Of a stretch of 64,000 nt of DNA, positions 8,762 through 17,093 are shown piece after piece; position 1 is the first letter of the stretch, and every line of letters starts with the position of its first letter. A program made the translations under genes and the position numbers. This DNA comes from Fibrobacter sp. UWB10. Lineage in GTDB: Bacteria; Fibrobacterota; Fibrobacteria; Fibrobacterales; Fibrobacteraceae. The stretch spans positions 1 to 64,000 of the forward strand of contig NZ_FXUE01000006.1 of the NCBI RefSeq assembly GCF_900182935.1, given 5' to 3'. The notes beneath the pieces were generated by a model. The model searched no databases and was not told where the DNA came from. It worked only from the letters and a program-made list of their open reading frames with translations.

Positions 8762-10069
8762 ATGAATATAAGAACTGCTGCTGCCGTTGGTGCCGCTTTT
8801 GGTATTCTTGGCGTGGGTTCCGCTTTTGCAACCTTTGCTCGCGTTGAATCTATGGGTAAGAACACCACTTACATCATGGACGATGTAAGCATCTTTGACA
8901 ACCCCGCAAACGCATCCCTTTACTCCAATTACTTGATCGGTGGTTTTGGTGCATACACCGACAACAATATGACTGCTGGCGGAAACGTTGACCCGCAGCA
9001 TCCGACTTTCGGTGGTATTTTCTCTATTTCTTTCGGTGAAGACAACAATCCCGATCCGAAGTTCACGATCGGTGGTCTCTTTGGCCGCATTAACACCGAA
9101 CTTGCCATGTACTTGCCCGATTACGTGCAGACCGGCAAGAACACTTACACGGTTGTTCCTGAAACCGTGACGAACTTTGACGGCTTCTTGGGCGGCACGT
9201 TCTCTAGCGGCGACGCTTGGGGCTTGCATGTTTACGTTGCTCACCAGGATGGTGGCGATGTGGACGAAAGCGGTACCTATCAGCCGGATAGCAAGGCTTA
9301 TGCCTCTATCGTTCAGTTTGATGGTGGTGTGAACTTCCAGGTGGGTAGCGGAACTTCTTACGAAGCATCTGTCGGCCTTGCTCGTGTTCAGTACGGCCCG
9401 GAACGTCACAGCTTCTTCGATGATGGAGACTTCTCTTTCCTTGCTAAGGCTCGTGCCTTCTTCACTCTCGAAGCTATCGATGGTGAACTCGTGCCGGCAG
9501 TCTCCATGAAGCTCGCTCAGGCTCCTGGTATCGATGACAAGCGTGCTCAGGCTGGCATGGGTATCAATGTGGCCATGGACCGCGGTTTCTTCTGGCTCGG
9601 CCTTGACTTCATTTGGAACCAGCTGAAGTCTCATGACTGGGTTTACGACAAGACTGTAGATGACGGTGCATGGGTCTATGACTCTCGCAACGAAGACGAT
9701 CCGAACTGGGACAAGCGTTCCGACATCGGTGGCAAGATCAGCTTCGGTATCGAACGTAACATTTGGTGGGACTGGTTCGTTATCCGCGTGGGTGGCCAGA
9801 AGTCCATTCTCTACACCGATTGCAGCGTGAACGAAAAGAACAAGTACACCGAAACACGCTATGGTCTTTGCAAGGACGACGGTACCTTCTTCACCACGAA
9901 TCCGCTTGCTGACGGCACTGCCGACGATCACGTTGGATTCGGCTTCGGTATCAATATCGAAGAACGCCTGAAGATTGATGTGACCGTTGCTGAAGACTTG
10001 CTCTTCCGTAACCCGTTCCAGGGTGAAGGCCGCCTCTTCTCTAGAGTGGATGCTACCTACTCGTTCTAA
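8762..10069 (+). CDS. Outer-membrane beta-barrel protein (435 aa)
   Basis: The start is ATG 8762, preceded by AAGGAG at 8749-8754; the upstream in-frame extension from 8633 runs out of the previous terminator and is not plausible. A signal peptide occupies about residues 1-24 (ending GVGSAFA). The rest alternates short amphipathic strands with Gly/Asp/Asn-rich turns, and the chain ends in an aromatic residue (DATYSF), as expected for BAM-inserted barrels. No enzymatic motif is visible. It resembles Fibrobacter-type outer-membrane proteins of unknown role. A 176-nt AT-rich leader/promoter region precedes it, and a strong terminator follows, so it is probably monocistronic. Confidence 0.78.
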   Translation: MNIRTAAAVGAAFGILGVGSAFATFARVESMGKNTTYIMDDVSIFDNPANASLYSNYLIGGFGAYTDNNMTAGGNVDPQHPTFGGIFSISFGEDNNPDPKFTIGGLFGRINTELAMYLPDYVQTGKNTYTVVPETVTNFDGFLGGTFSSGDAWGLHVYVAHQDGGDVDESGTYQPDSKAYASIVQFDGGVNFQVGSGTSYEASVGLARVQYGPERHSFFDDGDFSFLAKARAFFTLEAIDGELVPAVSMKLAQAPGIDDKRAQAGMGINVAMDRGFFWLGLDFIWNQLKSHDWVYDKTVDDGAWVYDSRNEDDPNWDKRSDIGGKISFGIERNIWWDWFVIRVGGQKSILYTDCSVNEKNKYTETRYGLCKDDGTFFTTNPLADGTADDHVGFGFGINIEERLKIDVTVAEDLLFRNPFQGEGRLFSRVDATYSF

Positions 10070-10102
10070 TTCATACAGATTTATTCGGACTTGAATACGA
10101 AG

Positions 10103-10130
10103 ACGCCCCTTTCGATAGGGGCGTTTTTTG
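10103..10130 (+). terminator. Intrinsic terminator of the outer-membrane protein gene
   Basis: ACGCCCCT (10103-10110) and AGGGGCGT (10117-10124) form a hairpin followed by six T. Confidence 0.92.
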
Positions 10131-10145
10131 TTTATGCATTCTTTC

Positions 10146-10151
10146 TACATT
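10146..10151 (+). promoter_or_regulatory. -10 element (TACATT), leaderless type
   Basis: The hexamer lies in TTCTACATTATA and ends 6 nt before the ATG at 10158. There is no Shine-Dalgarno between them, so transcription would begin at or next to the start codon. Confidence 0.6.
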
Positions 10152-10157
10152 ATAGCT

Positions 10158-10526
10158 ATGAAATTTTTCTCTATAGCTACTCTATTCCTTGCCGTTTTCC
10201 TGTTCGGTTGCGCCGAACCGACAGAACGCATTGAGAACAAATTAACTGATTATTTGCAGGATGACTTGAAGTTCATGGTGGCAGAGACTATGAAGGCTTC
10301 CAAAAGCCGCGAAGGGCTCCTGGATACTCCGTATTACCGCGTGAAGGACTTTAGGCTCTTTGATGGCGCCGAAGCCCGTATTTATGCGGCATACGCCGAG
10401 GTCGATTTCTTTATCTACAAAGACATCTCCATGCACGAAAAACGCAAGTATCGTTATGACGTGAACACCCGTGGCTGGGACCGCTACAAGAAGGAACTTA
10501 AATTCGGCAAGGACACGCTGAGATAG
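10158..10526 (+). CDS. Small lipoprotein of unknown function (122 aa)
   Basis: The N-terminus MKFFSIATLFLAVFLFGC is a lipoprotein signal with lipobox LFGC, so the mature protein would begin at Cys18. The rest is a small, charged alpha/beta domain with no recognised motif. The start at ATG 10158 is preferred over the upstream in-frame ATG at 10128 because 10128 falls in the preceding terminator and a -10-like hexamer ends 6 nt before 10158. No terminator of its own is seen before mreB. Function unknown. Confidence 0.75.
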   Translation: MKFFSIATLFLAVFLFGCAEPTERIENKLTDYLQDDLKFMVAETMKASKSREGLLDTPYYRVKDFRLFDGAEARIYAAYAEVDFFIYKDISMHEKRKYRYDVNTRGWDRYKKELKFGKDTLR

Positions 10527-10597
10527 GACTCCGTTCACGGTATTGCAGATTTTAAATTTTTTTTTGCCTACGGCATTCTGCTATCGGACAACTTTTT

Positions 10598-10603
10598 TAT
10601 ATT
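10598..10603 (+). promoter_or_regulatory. Probable -10 (TATATT) of the mre operon
   Basis: TATATT is preceded by a T run and lies 37 nt before the mreB start, leaving a short leader that contains AAGGA. Confidence 0.5.
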
Positions 10604-10640
10604 TCTTTACGGAAGTTAAATCTTAAACAAGGATTGGATT

Positions 10641-11663
10641 TTGTTCGGCCTCTTTTCTTGCGATATCGGTATTGACCTTGGCACGGCGAATACGCTTGTT
10701 CATGTGGCGGGTCAGGGAATAGTCATCAATGAACCTACGGTTATTGCGGTGGACAGCAAAAATAACCGTGTTTCTGCTATCGGTTTCGAAGCAAAGAAAA
10801 TGCTTGGCCGTACGCCTGGCGAAAGCCGTGCCGTGCGTCCGATGCGCGATGGCGTGATTGCCGATTTTGAACTGGTGGAAAACCTGCTGCAGACCTTTAT
10901 TAAGCGCGTGCAGAAGTACCCGCTGTGGATGGTGAAACCCCGTGTGGTGGTCGGCGTTCCGAGTGGCATTACCGAAGTGGAAAAGCGTGCCGTGATCGAT
11001 GCTGCTAAGCAGGCCGGTGCCAAGGAAGTCCACCTGGTGCATGAACCGATGGCTGCTGCTATTGGTATGGGCATCCCGGTTGAAGACCCCATTGGTAACA
11101 TGGTGATCGATATTGGCGGTGGTACTTCCGATATCGCCGTAATCGCTTTGAATGGCACCGTTTGCAACGCCTCTGTGCGTGTGGGCGGTGATGAAATGGA
11201 CGAAGCCATTGTTCGTTACCTGCGCACCATGTACAACCTTTGCGTGGGTGACAGCACTGCAGAACAAATCAAGATCCAGATTGGCTCTGCTAGCCCGCTG
11301 GAAGAAGAACTGACCATGGAAGTGAAGGGTCATGACTTCTTGGCTGGTATGCCGCGTACCACGACGATTAACAGTGCCGAAATTCGTGAAGCCTTGAATG
11401 AACCTGTGACCGCTATTATCGAAGCGGTAAAGCAGGCCTTGAGCATTACTCCGCCGGAACTCTCTGCCGATATTTTCGACAAGGGTATCATCATGACGGG
11501 TGGTGGTTCTCAGTTGCGCGGCTTCGACGAACGTATCCGTAAGGAAACGGGACTTTCGGTGAACGTGATTGATGAAGCTCTGACTTGCGTCTGCAAGGGT
11601 GCCGCTCGCATTCTCGAAGATTTGGACAAATACCGCCCGGTTTTGATAGCATCTTCGAACTAA
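10641..11663 (+). CDS. mreB: Rod-shape actin homologue MreB (340 aa)
   Basis: MreB is an actin-fold ATPase that forms membrane-bound filaments directing lateral wall synthesis. The first phosphate loop IGIDLGTANTLV is near residues 9-20 and the second, MVIDIGGGTSDIAVI, near 154-168. The connecting segments VVGVPSGITEVEKRAV and MTGGGSQLRGFDERI are canonical. Length matches the family (about 340-350). The start is TTG at 10641, with AAGGA 8-12 nt upstream; no ATG alternative exists before the conserved N-terminus. It is the first gene of mreB-mreC-mreD-mrdA-rodA, all on the same strand. Confidence 0.97.
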   Translation: MFGLFSCDIGIDLGTANTLVHVAGQGIVINEPTVIAVDSKNNRVSAIGFEAKKMLGRTPGESRAVRPMRDGVIADFELVENLLQTFIKRVQKYPLWMVKPRVVVGVPSGITEVEKRAVIDAAKQAGAKEVHLVHEPMAAAIGMGIPVEDPIGNMVIDIGGGTSDIAVIALNGTVCNASVRVGGDEMDEAIVRYLRTMYNLCVGDSTAEQIKIQIGSASPLEEELTMEVKGHDFLAGMPRTTTINSAEIREALNEPVTAIIEAVKQALSITPPELSADIFDKGIIMTGGGSQLRGFDERIRKETGLSVNVIDEALTCVCKGAARILEDLDKYRPVLIASSN

Positions 11664-11677
11664 CACGATAGGGTTCG

Positions 11678-12505
11678 ATGCTTAGGGCGATTCGCTTTAT
11701 TGTCGACTTGTTTACACAAAGGCACGGTATTGTTGCCTTTGTGTTTTTCTTGGCACTAGGACTTCTGATGAGACAGGCTCCGAATCCAATCCGCGAGAGC
11801 ATTGTTTCAACAGCGGTGTCGACGTTGTATTTTCCTGCGCAGCGTATTGTGTCTGCGGTTGGACATTTCAAGACGGTTGCTCTTGAAAATGAACAGCTGA
11901 AAGAAGAAAACGCGCGCCTGAGACAAGAAACGTATCATGCGCGTGAAGGCCTGCAAGAACTAGCTCGACTGCACACGCTAGTCCGGTTTGATGACAAGTG
12001 GGATTTCCCGATTGTGACGGCTCGTGTGGTTGGTCATAATCCTGGGCGATTTCTTACGACGATGGTGATTAACCGCGGTACGGAACATGGTGTGAAAGAA
12101 AACATGCCGGTGTTCTCGATGAATGGTCTTGTCGGAAAAATTTCGAAAGCGACCATGAGTCATTCCCGCGTTCAGTTGCTGGTTGACCCGAATCTTAAGT
12201 TGTCTGTAATGGACCGTCGCACTCGTGTGGTGGGATTCCTTGAATCGATGGATGGCCGCCGCCTGATGGCTATGGTTCCGACTCATGCCGGAATTCATGC
12301 GGGCGATACGCTTGTGACTTCGGGCCTTGGCGGTATTTTCCCGAAAGGAATTCCTGTGGGAACCGTGAGGGATGTTCGCAAGTCTGACCTCGATGTGATG
12401 CGCTTGATGGATGTTGAACCGTTCCAAGAATTTTCGATTCTTGAAGAAGTGTTTGTGATGGAAAAAGAACCTGATTGGATTATCAAGGAGTTGCTCGATG
12501 AATAA
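11678..12505 (+). CDS. mreC: Rod-shape-determining protein MreC (275 aa)
   Basis: MreC is a bitopic protein that links MreB to the PBP2/RodA synthase. One membrane helix lies at about residues 20-38, then a coiled coil (about 65-95, ENEQLKEENARLRQET), then the beta-rich periplasmic domain with GLVGKISKATMSHSRVQLL and TSGLGGIFPKGIPVGTV, both hallmark MreC motifs. It begins 14 nt after mreB and its stop overlaps the mreD start, so it is translationally linked to the operon. Confidence 0.95.
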   Translation: MLRAIRFIVDLFTQRHGIVAFVFFLALGLLMRQAPNPIRESIVSTAVSTLYFPAQRIVSAVGHFKTVALENEQLKEENARLRQETYHAREGLQELARLHTLVRFDDKWDFPIVTARVVGHNPGRFLTTMVINRGTEHGVKENMPVFSMNGLVGKISKATMSHSRVQLLVDPNLKLSVMDRRTRVVGFLESMDGRRLMAMVPTHAGIHAGDTLVTSGLGGIFPKGIPVGTVRDVRKSDLDVMRLMDVEPFQEFSILEEVFVMEKEPDWIIKELLDE

Positions 12506-12989
12506 TTTAGGGTGGCTTAAGGTTCTTGTGATGTTTATACTTGTATTCGCATTGCAAATGACAGTTGCGGAATGGCTTGGCTTTTTTGACATTTCGCCGG
12601 ATTTTGTTGTGATTTTTATTGTGGCGGTAGCCATTAGAATGGGGCCTACTGCGGGCTGCCTGTGGGGCTTTGTTGCTGGCTTTACGCAAGATGTGTATGC
12701 GCCGGTAGAATGGCTTGGTGCAAATTCCATTTCGATGACGGTGCTTGGTTTTGCGGTTGGTCAGCTTGAAGAACGTTTCTTGTCGCTGAACTTGCCTGCT
12801 AAAGTGGGCGTTCTCGGCCTTGGCTTTTTTGTGTGCGACATGATTTACTTTGCGATTACAGGACTTTCTAAAGATGTCGTCACGAACCTGTTCTTGACAA
12901 AATCGCTGCCTGAATGCATTTATACGATGCTGATTGGTGGTATTTTCTTCTACTTGGATTTGGGCAAGAAGAACAAGAAGCATGCTTAA
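12498..12989 (+). CDS. mreD: Rod-shape-determining membrane protein MreD (163 aa)
   Basis: This small polytopic membrane protein has about five hydrophobic helices, and its length is typical of MreD. Family-like signatures include PDFVVIFIVAVAIRMGPTAG and GFVAGFTQDV, where the conserved glycine-Asp loop follows a helix. The ATG overlaps the mreC stop by 8 nt. Position between mreC and the PBP2 gene is the classic arrangement, which supports the call beyond the weakly conserved sequence. Confidence 0.92.
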   Translation: MNNLGWLKVLVMFILVFALQMTVAEWLGFFDISPDFVVIFIVAVAIRMGPTAGCLWGFVAGFTQDVYAPVEWLGANSISMTVLGFAVGQLEERFLSLNLPAKVGVLGLGFFVCDMIYFAITGLSKDVVTNLFLTKSLPECIYTMLIGGIFFYLDLGKKNKKHA

Positions 12990-14841
12990 GGGAATGTCTG
13001 AAAACGAGACCCTGCAAAACAGGAACTGGAATGTATTGATTTACATGACCGGTGTTGTGGTCTTGTTTTTTATTCTTTTGATGCGCCTGTTTTCGTTGCA
13101 GTTTACCCATTACGATGAAAACCTGCAACGTTCTGAAAACAACCGTATTCGAAAGGTTGTCCTTGTGGCCGAACGCGGTTACATTTACGACCGCAATGGC
13201 GAAGTCCTGGTGCGTAACCGTCCTTCGTACCAGATTGCGCTTAGCTCCATTAACATGCCGCGCAAAAAGAGCGAGCGCGATTCCCTGTTCATGAAATTGC
13301 TTAGCATTAAAGATACTGCGGGAGAACGCTTGTTCGATTCGCTTTCGCTGGATACGGCGTTTCAGCGTTCCCGTTGGATTAAGAACAGGCCGATTCGCTT
13401 GCTTGAAGATGCTTCTGCAGAACAGGTGGCGATTATCGAAGAACGCTCCGAAGAACTGCCCGGCGTAATGACGGTAATCGAATCGCGTCGTGAATACCCT
13501 TACGGAACAATGGCTTCGCATGCGCTTGGGTACACGAGTGAAATTTCGGAAGAACAGCTCAAGTTGCCCGAATACGAAGGTTATACGCAGGGCGACCGAA
13601 TTGGCCAAAAAGGGCTTGAACAGTTTTACGATAAGGAATTCCGCGGCGTAAACGGCATGAAGCTTGTGGAAGTGAATGCCTCTGGTCGTGAGGTGGGCAC
13701 GGTCGACGGTGTCGAAGGCACAGAACCTGTGCCGGGATTGCGCTTGGTGTCGACCATCGATTTGCGCTTGCAGAAGGTTGCCGAAGAGGCAATTCCCGAT
13801 TCTGCGAAGGGTGCGCTTGTCGCAATCGACCCGCGTAATGGTGAAATTCTGGCAATGGTTTCTTCGCCGAGATTGGATCCGAATATTTTCTCTTTGAAAA
13901 AGCGTGAGCGCAACAAGGGTTGGGCTCACGTGGCGCTCGATTCCATGAGGCCGCTTACAAACCGCGCTATTTCGGGAACATACCCGCCGGCATCTATTTT
14001 TAAATTGGTGACAGCTGGTGCTGGGCTAGAAAATGGAATCCTGACCGAGAACAAGTATTATTCCAAACCTTGTACGGGCGGTTACCAGTACGGGGCGCGC
14101 TACCAGAAATGTTGGGGTACGCATGGTAACTTGAATGTGGTGCACGCAATCCGTTTGAGTTGTGACGTGTTCTTTTACCAGGCCGGCCTTGATATCGATA
14201 TGGCTCGTATCAATGAATTCGGCAGGCGCTTTGGCTTGGGCGAAAAGCCGCTCGGAGTGGATATCCCTGGCGAAAAGGCGGGGTGGCTTCCGGATTCAAC
14301 GTCTTTCAATGAACGTAACAAGCGCTTGGGTTGGCGTTGGGCTCGTGGTTTGATTTTGAACTTGTCGATTGGCCAAGGGCAGATTGTGACGCCTTTACAG
14401 CAGGCAACCTTGATTGGTTCCTTGGCAACTGGAAAGGGCGTCTATAGACCTCACTTTATGAAGGAATTGCGTGATTTCCAGGGCAATGTGGTTCGTCGCT
14501 ATGAGCCTGAAATTATTCGCCCGGGAAACATGAAACCCTACACGCATCGCATTTTGCTTGCGGCCATGGATTCCGTGGTGAACCATCCAGGCGGTACGGG
14601 TAAGCGCGGTGCTCTTCCGAATGTTCGCGTGGGTGCAAAGACGGGTTCTGGCGAATGGAAAAAAGGCGAAAAGACTCACGCTTGGTATGCTGCCGTTGCT
14701 CCGCTTTATGCTCCGGAAATCGCTGTGGCTGTTATTATGGAAGCCGCTGGTGGTGGCGGTGCCGTGTCGGGCCCGATCGCTAAAAAAGTGTTGGAAGCCT
14801 ATTTTGAAAACAAGGCGAAGGAAGAGGAGGGCGTAAAGTGA
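12982..14841 (+). CDS. mrdA: Penicillin-binding protein 2, transpeptidase of the rod complex (619 aa)
   Basis: This class B PBP crosslinks new peptidoglycan during elongation. There is one N-terminal membrane helix (about 20-42), then the pedestal domain (GYIYDRNGEVLVRN; EFRGVNGMKLVEVNASGREV), then the transpeptidase domain with SxxK as SIFK within TYPPASIFK, the second motif SCD (usual SxN/SSD position) and KTGSG. The start is uncertain: ATG 12982 (overlapping mreD by 8 nt) is chosen, with ATG 12994 as the alternative; the extra GTG-started extension from 12934 overlaps mreD too far. It overlaps the rodA start and should work with RodA as its paired glycosyltransferase. Confidence 0.95.
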   Translation: MLKGMSENETLQNRNWNVLIYMTGVVVLFFILLMRLFSLQFTHYDENLQRSENNRIRKVVLVAERGYIYDRNGEVLVRNRPSYQIALSSINMPRKKSERDSLFMKLLSIKDTAGERLFDSLSLDTAFQRSRWIKNRPIRLLEDASAEQVAIIEERSEELPGVMTVIESRREYPYGTMASHALGYTSEISEEQLKLPEYEGYTQGDRIGQKGLEQFYDKEFRGVNGMKLVEVNASGREVGTVDGVEGTEPVPGLRLVSTIDLRLQKVAEEAIPDSAKGALVAIDPRNGEILAMVSSPRLDPNIFSLKKRERNKGWAHVALDSMRPLTNRAISGTYPPASIFKLVTAGAGLENGILTENKYYSKPCTGGYQYGARYQKCWGTHGNLNVVHAIRLSCDVFFYQAGLDIDMARINEFGRRFGLGEKPLGVDIPGEKAGWLPDSTSFNERNKRLGWRWARGLILNLSIGQGQIVTPLQQATLIGSLATGKGVYRPHFMKELRDFQGNVVRRYEPEIIRPGNMKPYTHRILLAAMDSVVNHPGGTGKRGALPNVRVGAKTGSGEWKKGEKTHAWYAAVAPLYAPEIAVAVIMEAAGGGGAVSGPIAKKVLEAYFENKAKEEEGVK

Positions 14842-16091
14842 AGTCCGGACGATTCCTGGACCAGTCACTCAAATTTGACTGGTTGTTCATTGTACTGACG
14901 CTTGCGTTGATGACCTGCGGTGTCTCGCTTGTTTATTCGGCGACGGTAAACGAGGAAGTCATAACATTCGATTCCTTCTGGTTCAAGCAGATTGTGTACT
15001 TTATTTTTGGCAGCGTGTTTGCGGGTGCCCTTATCTTTGTGCGCATTGACTGGTTGAAACGGGCGGCGTTCCCGCTATATGCGGTAGCCCTTATTTTGCT
15101 TGTGGTGGTGCTCTTTTTTGCGGGCGATGTGGTAAAAGGCGCTGGCCGTTGGATTGACCTTGGCGTGTTCAAACTGCAGCCTTCTGAATTTGCAAAGATT
15201 GCGTATCTCTTGACGTTCTCTTATTGGCTTTCGAAGCATCCGGTAAGTTTGTTCAAGATGAAAACCTTCGTGGTGCCGTTTTTCTTGTTCATTGTTCCGT
15301 TCGCATTAGTGCTTAAGCAGCCAGACTTGAGTACGGCACTTGTGTTTATTGCGGTAACGATGGTGGGATTCTTTTTTGCTGGCCTTACGCTTACCGACAT
15401 GTTCCTGATTGTAAGCCCGGTGTTTTCGGTGCTGTTCTCGCATTCGCAAGAACTCTTGTTCGAATTCCTTTGGGGAATTTTGATTTGCGTGGTGGTGTTC
15501 GCTCTTTTCCGCCGTAGACTTCCTAAGGTATTGTCGGCCATTTTCTTGATGGCTAACATTTTTGCCGGCTACGCAAGTACGATGGCTTGGAACATGTTGG
15601 AACCTCACCAGCAAAAGCGCGTGAACACCTTCCTGGATCCGATGAGTGACCCCTTGGGCGATGGTTACCAGGTGCTGCAGTCGCTTACTGCAATCGGTTC
15701 GGGCGGCTTAACCGGCAAGGGCTTTGGAAACGGAACGCAAACGAATCTTGCCTTCTTGCCTGAAGAACATACGGACTTTATTTTTAGCGTGCTTGGCGAA
15801 CAGTTCGGTTTTCTTGGTTGCGCTTTCATTTTGTGCCTTTATGCCCTGTTCCTGTGGCGTGCGACCTCGATTAGCAAGCAGTCGTCGGACCCGTTCGTGA
15901 CGCTGATGGTCATGGGGGCGTCTACGATTTTCCTGTTCCACATTATGGTGAATATTGCGATGACGATTGGCCTTATGCCGGTGACAGGGCTTCCCTTGCC
16001 GTTCCTATCTTATGGCGGATCGTTTGCGCTTACCTGTATGGTGCTGGTCGGATTCTTGCTTTGCCTGCGATTCCAGGCACGAAGAAGATAG
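14838..16091 (+). CDS. rodA: RodA, SEDS peptidoglycan glycosyltransferase (417 aa)
   Basis: This SEDS-family membrane enzyme polymerises lipid II in the elongasome with PBP2. About ten hydrophobic helices are visible. Conserved motifs include AGRWIDLGVFKLQPSEFAKIA, KQPDLSTALVF, and GDGYQVLQSLTAIGSGGLTGKGFGNG (in part), then LPEEHTDFIFSVLGEQFGF and GLPLPFLSYGGS. The start is GTG at 14838 with a strong GAGGAGG at 14824-14830; the upstream stop codon overlaps it (GTGA). Length is normal for RodA. Confidence 0.96.
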   Translation: MKSGRFLDQSLKFDWLFIVLTLALMTCGVSLVYSATVNEEVITFDSFWFKQIVYFIFGSVFAGALIFVRIDWLKRAAFPLYAVALILLVVVLFFAGDVVKGAGRWIDLGVFKLQPSEFAKIAYLLTFSYWLSKHPVSLFKMKTFVVPFFLFIVPFALVLKQPDLSTALVFIAVTMVGFFFAGLTLTDMFLIVSPVFSVLFSHSQELLFEFLWGILICVVVFALFRRRLPKVLSAIFLMANIFAGYASTMAWNMLEPHQQKRVNTFLDPMSDPLGDGYQVLQSLTAIGSGGLTGKGFGNGTQTNLAFLPEEHTDFIFSVLGEQFGFLGCAFILCLYALFLWRATSISKQSSDPFVTLMVMGASTIFLFHIMVNIAMTIGLMPVTGLPLPFLSYGGSFALTCMVLVGFLLCLRFQARRR

Positions 16092-16098
16092 TTCTGTT

Positions 16099-16125
16099 TG
16101 CCCCCAAAATTTAGGGGCAGATTTT
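16099..16125 (+). terminator. Possible terminator after rodA
   Basis: TGCCCC (16099-16104) can pair with GGGGCA (16114-16119) over a 9-nt loop, followed by GATTTT. The T tract is short, so read-through into comF is possible. Confidence 0.5.
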
Positions 16126-16186
16126 CACACTTTTTGCAAAGCTGGCGTATATATACAAGGAGCTTCTTTGGCTCCGAGGAGTTTAT

Positions 16187-16900
16187 ATGCGCTGGATTGA
16201 ACGTGTAGAACGATTTGTCTTTGGGGCGGAATGTCTTGGGTGTGGAAATCCTTCGGGAAAACTTGATCCATGGCTTTGCCCTGAATGCGTAAAAGAATTG
16301 GAGCGTGAGTCGAGGATTGATGTTAACCCTGGGCCCGAGGCTTACAGTTTATACCCGATGCGGCCTTTGACGCGTAAACTTGTTCATGCGTTAAAGTATA
16401 GGGGCATTTCGGGAATGGCGACCTATTTGGTAAAACATTCGGCGTCGGTACGGTGCGGGGCGGTGGCCGAGGATTTCGCGATGCTACCTAAACCTTTGTT
16501 CTTTGTGCCGGTTCCCCTTCACCGGGCAAGATTCCGGGAACGCGGCTATAATCAGGCTGAAAAAATTGCGGCGGCGCTTTCGCTTGCGTTTGGAGGGAAG
16601 GTTTGCCGTTGGCTTAAAAGAAAGACCTTCGTCGTGTCTCAGACTAAACTTTCAAAAGAACAGCGAGAACGTAATGTGGCCTACGCTTTTGAATGCGTGC
16701 TCAAAAATGTGCCAGCGACGGGAACGGTTGTGCTGGTAGATGACGTGTTTACGACAGGGGCGACGACTTCGGCATGTCTTGCTGCTTTCGGACGGGATTT
16801 CCCGCTGCCGATTAAGGTTTGCACGTTGCTTTATGACGAGCCTGCCTCGGCAGCGGCGGACTATGCGGCAGACAATCGCGTTGAATGGGAAGTGAAATAA
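16187..16900 (+). CDS. comF: ComF family phosphoribosyltransferase-like protein (237 aa)
   Basis: ComFC relatives are cytoplasmic proteins required for DNA uptake and transformation in several bacteria. The N-terminus has a zinc-finger pattern (C-x2-C ... C-x2-C: CLGCGNPSG, LCPEC). A middle segment PVPLHRARFRERGYNQAEKIA is diagnostic of ComF, and the C-terminal part carries the PRPP-binding loop VVLVDDVFTTGATTSACL. Length is typical. ATG 16187 has GAGGAG just upstream, and a TATATA hexamer at 16148 could be its own -10. The gene is followed by a symmetric terminator. Confidence 0.93.
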   Translation: MRWIERVERFVFGAECLGCGNPSGKLDPWLCPECVKELERESRIDVNPGPEAYSLYPMRPLTRKLVHALKYRGISGMATYLVKHSASVRCGAVAEDFAMLPKPLFFVPVPLHRARFRERGYNQAEKIAAALSLAFGGKVCRWLKRKTFVVSQTKLSKEQRERNVAYAFECVLKNVPATGTVVLVDDVFTTGATTSACLAAFGRDFPLPIKVCTLLYDEPASAAADYAADNRVEWEVK

Positions 16901-16901
16901 A

Positions 16902-16925
16902 AAAAACTCCTATGAAGGAGTTTTT
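16902..16925. terminator. Bidirectional terminator between comF and tRNA-Ser
   Basis: The near-perfect palindrome AAAAACTCC / GGAGTTTTT has a 6-nt loop. It can end comF (+) and the tRNA transcript (-). Confidence 0.85.
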
Positions 16926-16927
16926 AG

Positions 16928-17008
16928 CGGAGGAAGAGGGACTCGAACCCCCAAGCCTTACGGCGGCGGTTTTCAAGACCGCTGACTTACCAATTAGCCT
17001 ATTCCTCC
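16928..17008 (-). tRNA. tRNA-Ser (anticodon TGA)
   Basis: On the minus strand the acceptor stem GGAGGAA pairs with TTCCTCC. The anticodon loop CTTGAAA is closed by GCGGT/ACCGC, the D-loop contains TTGGT, a short extra arm GCCGTAAGGC is class-II like, and a T loop TTCGAGT is present. The extra arm and the TGA anticodon together give serine. CCA is not encoded. At about 81 nt it is compact for a Ser tRNA. Confidence 0.93.
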
Positions 17009-17093
17009 AAGGCTTTCCAAGGATAGAAAAATTCGCCTAATTCTGTCAATAAAAGTTGAGAATAATGCGAAGTTTATTTAAATTTTACAATGT

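Noticed and set aside
10598-10603. mreB as another leaderless gene
   Set aside because: The -10 hexamer is 37 nt from the TTG start and AAGGA lies at a suitable distance, so it is a normal leadered gene.
12934-12981. N-terminal extension of PBP2
   Set aside because: The extra residues overlap mreD by 56 nt and do not resemble PBP2 N-termini. The start is placed at 12982.
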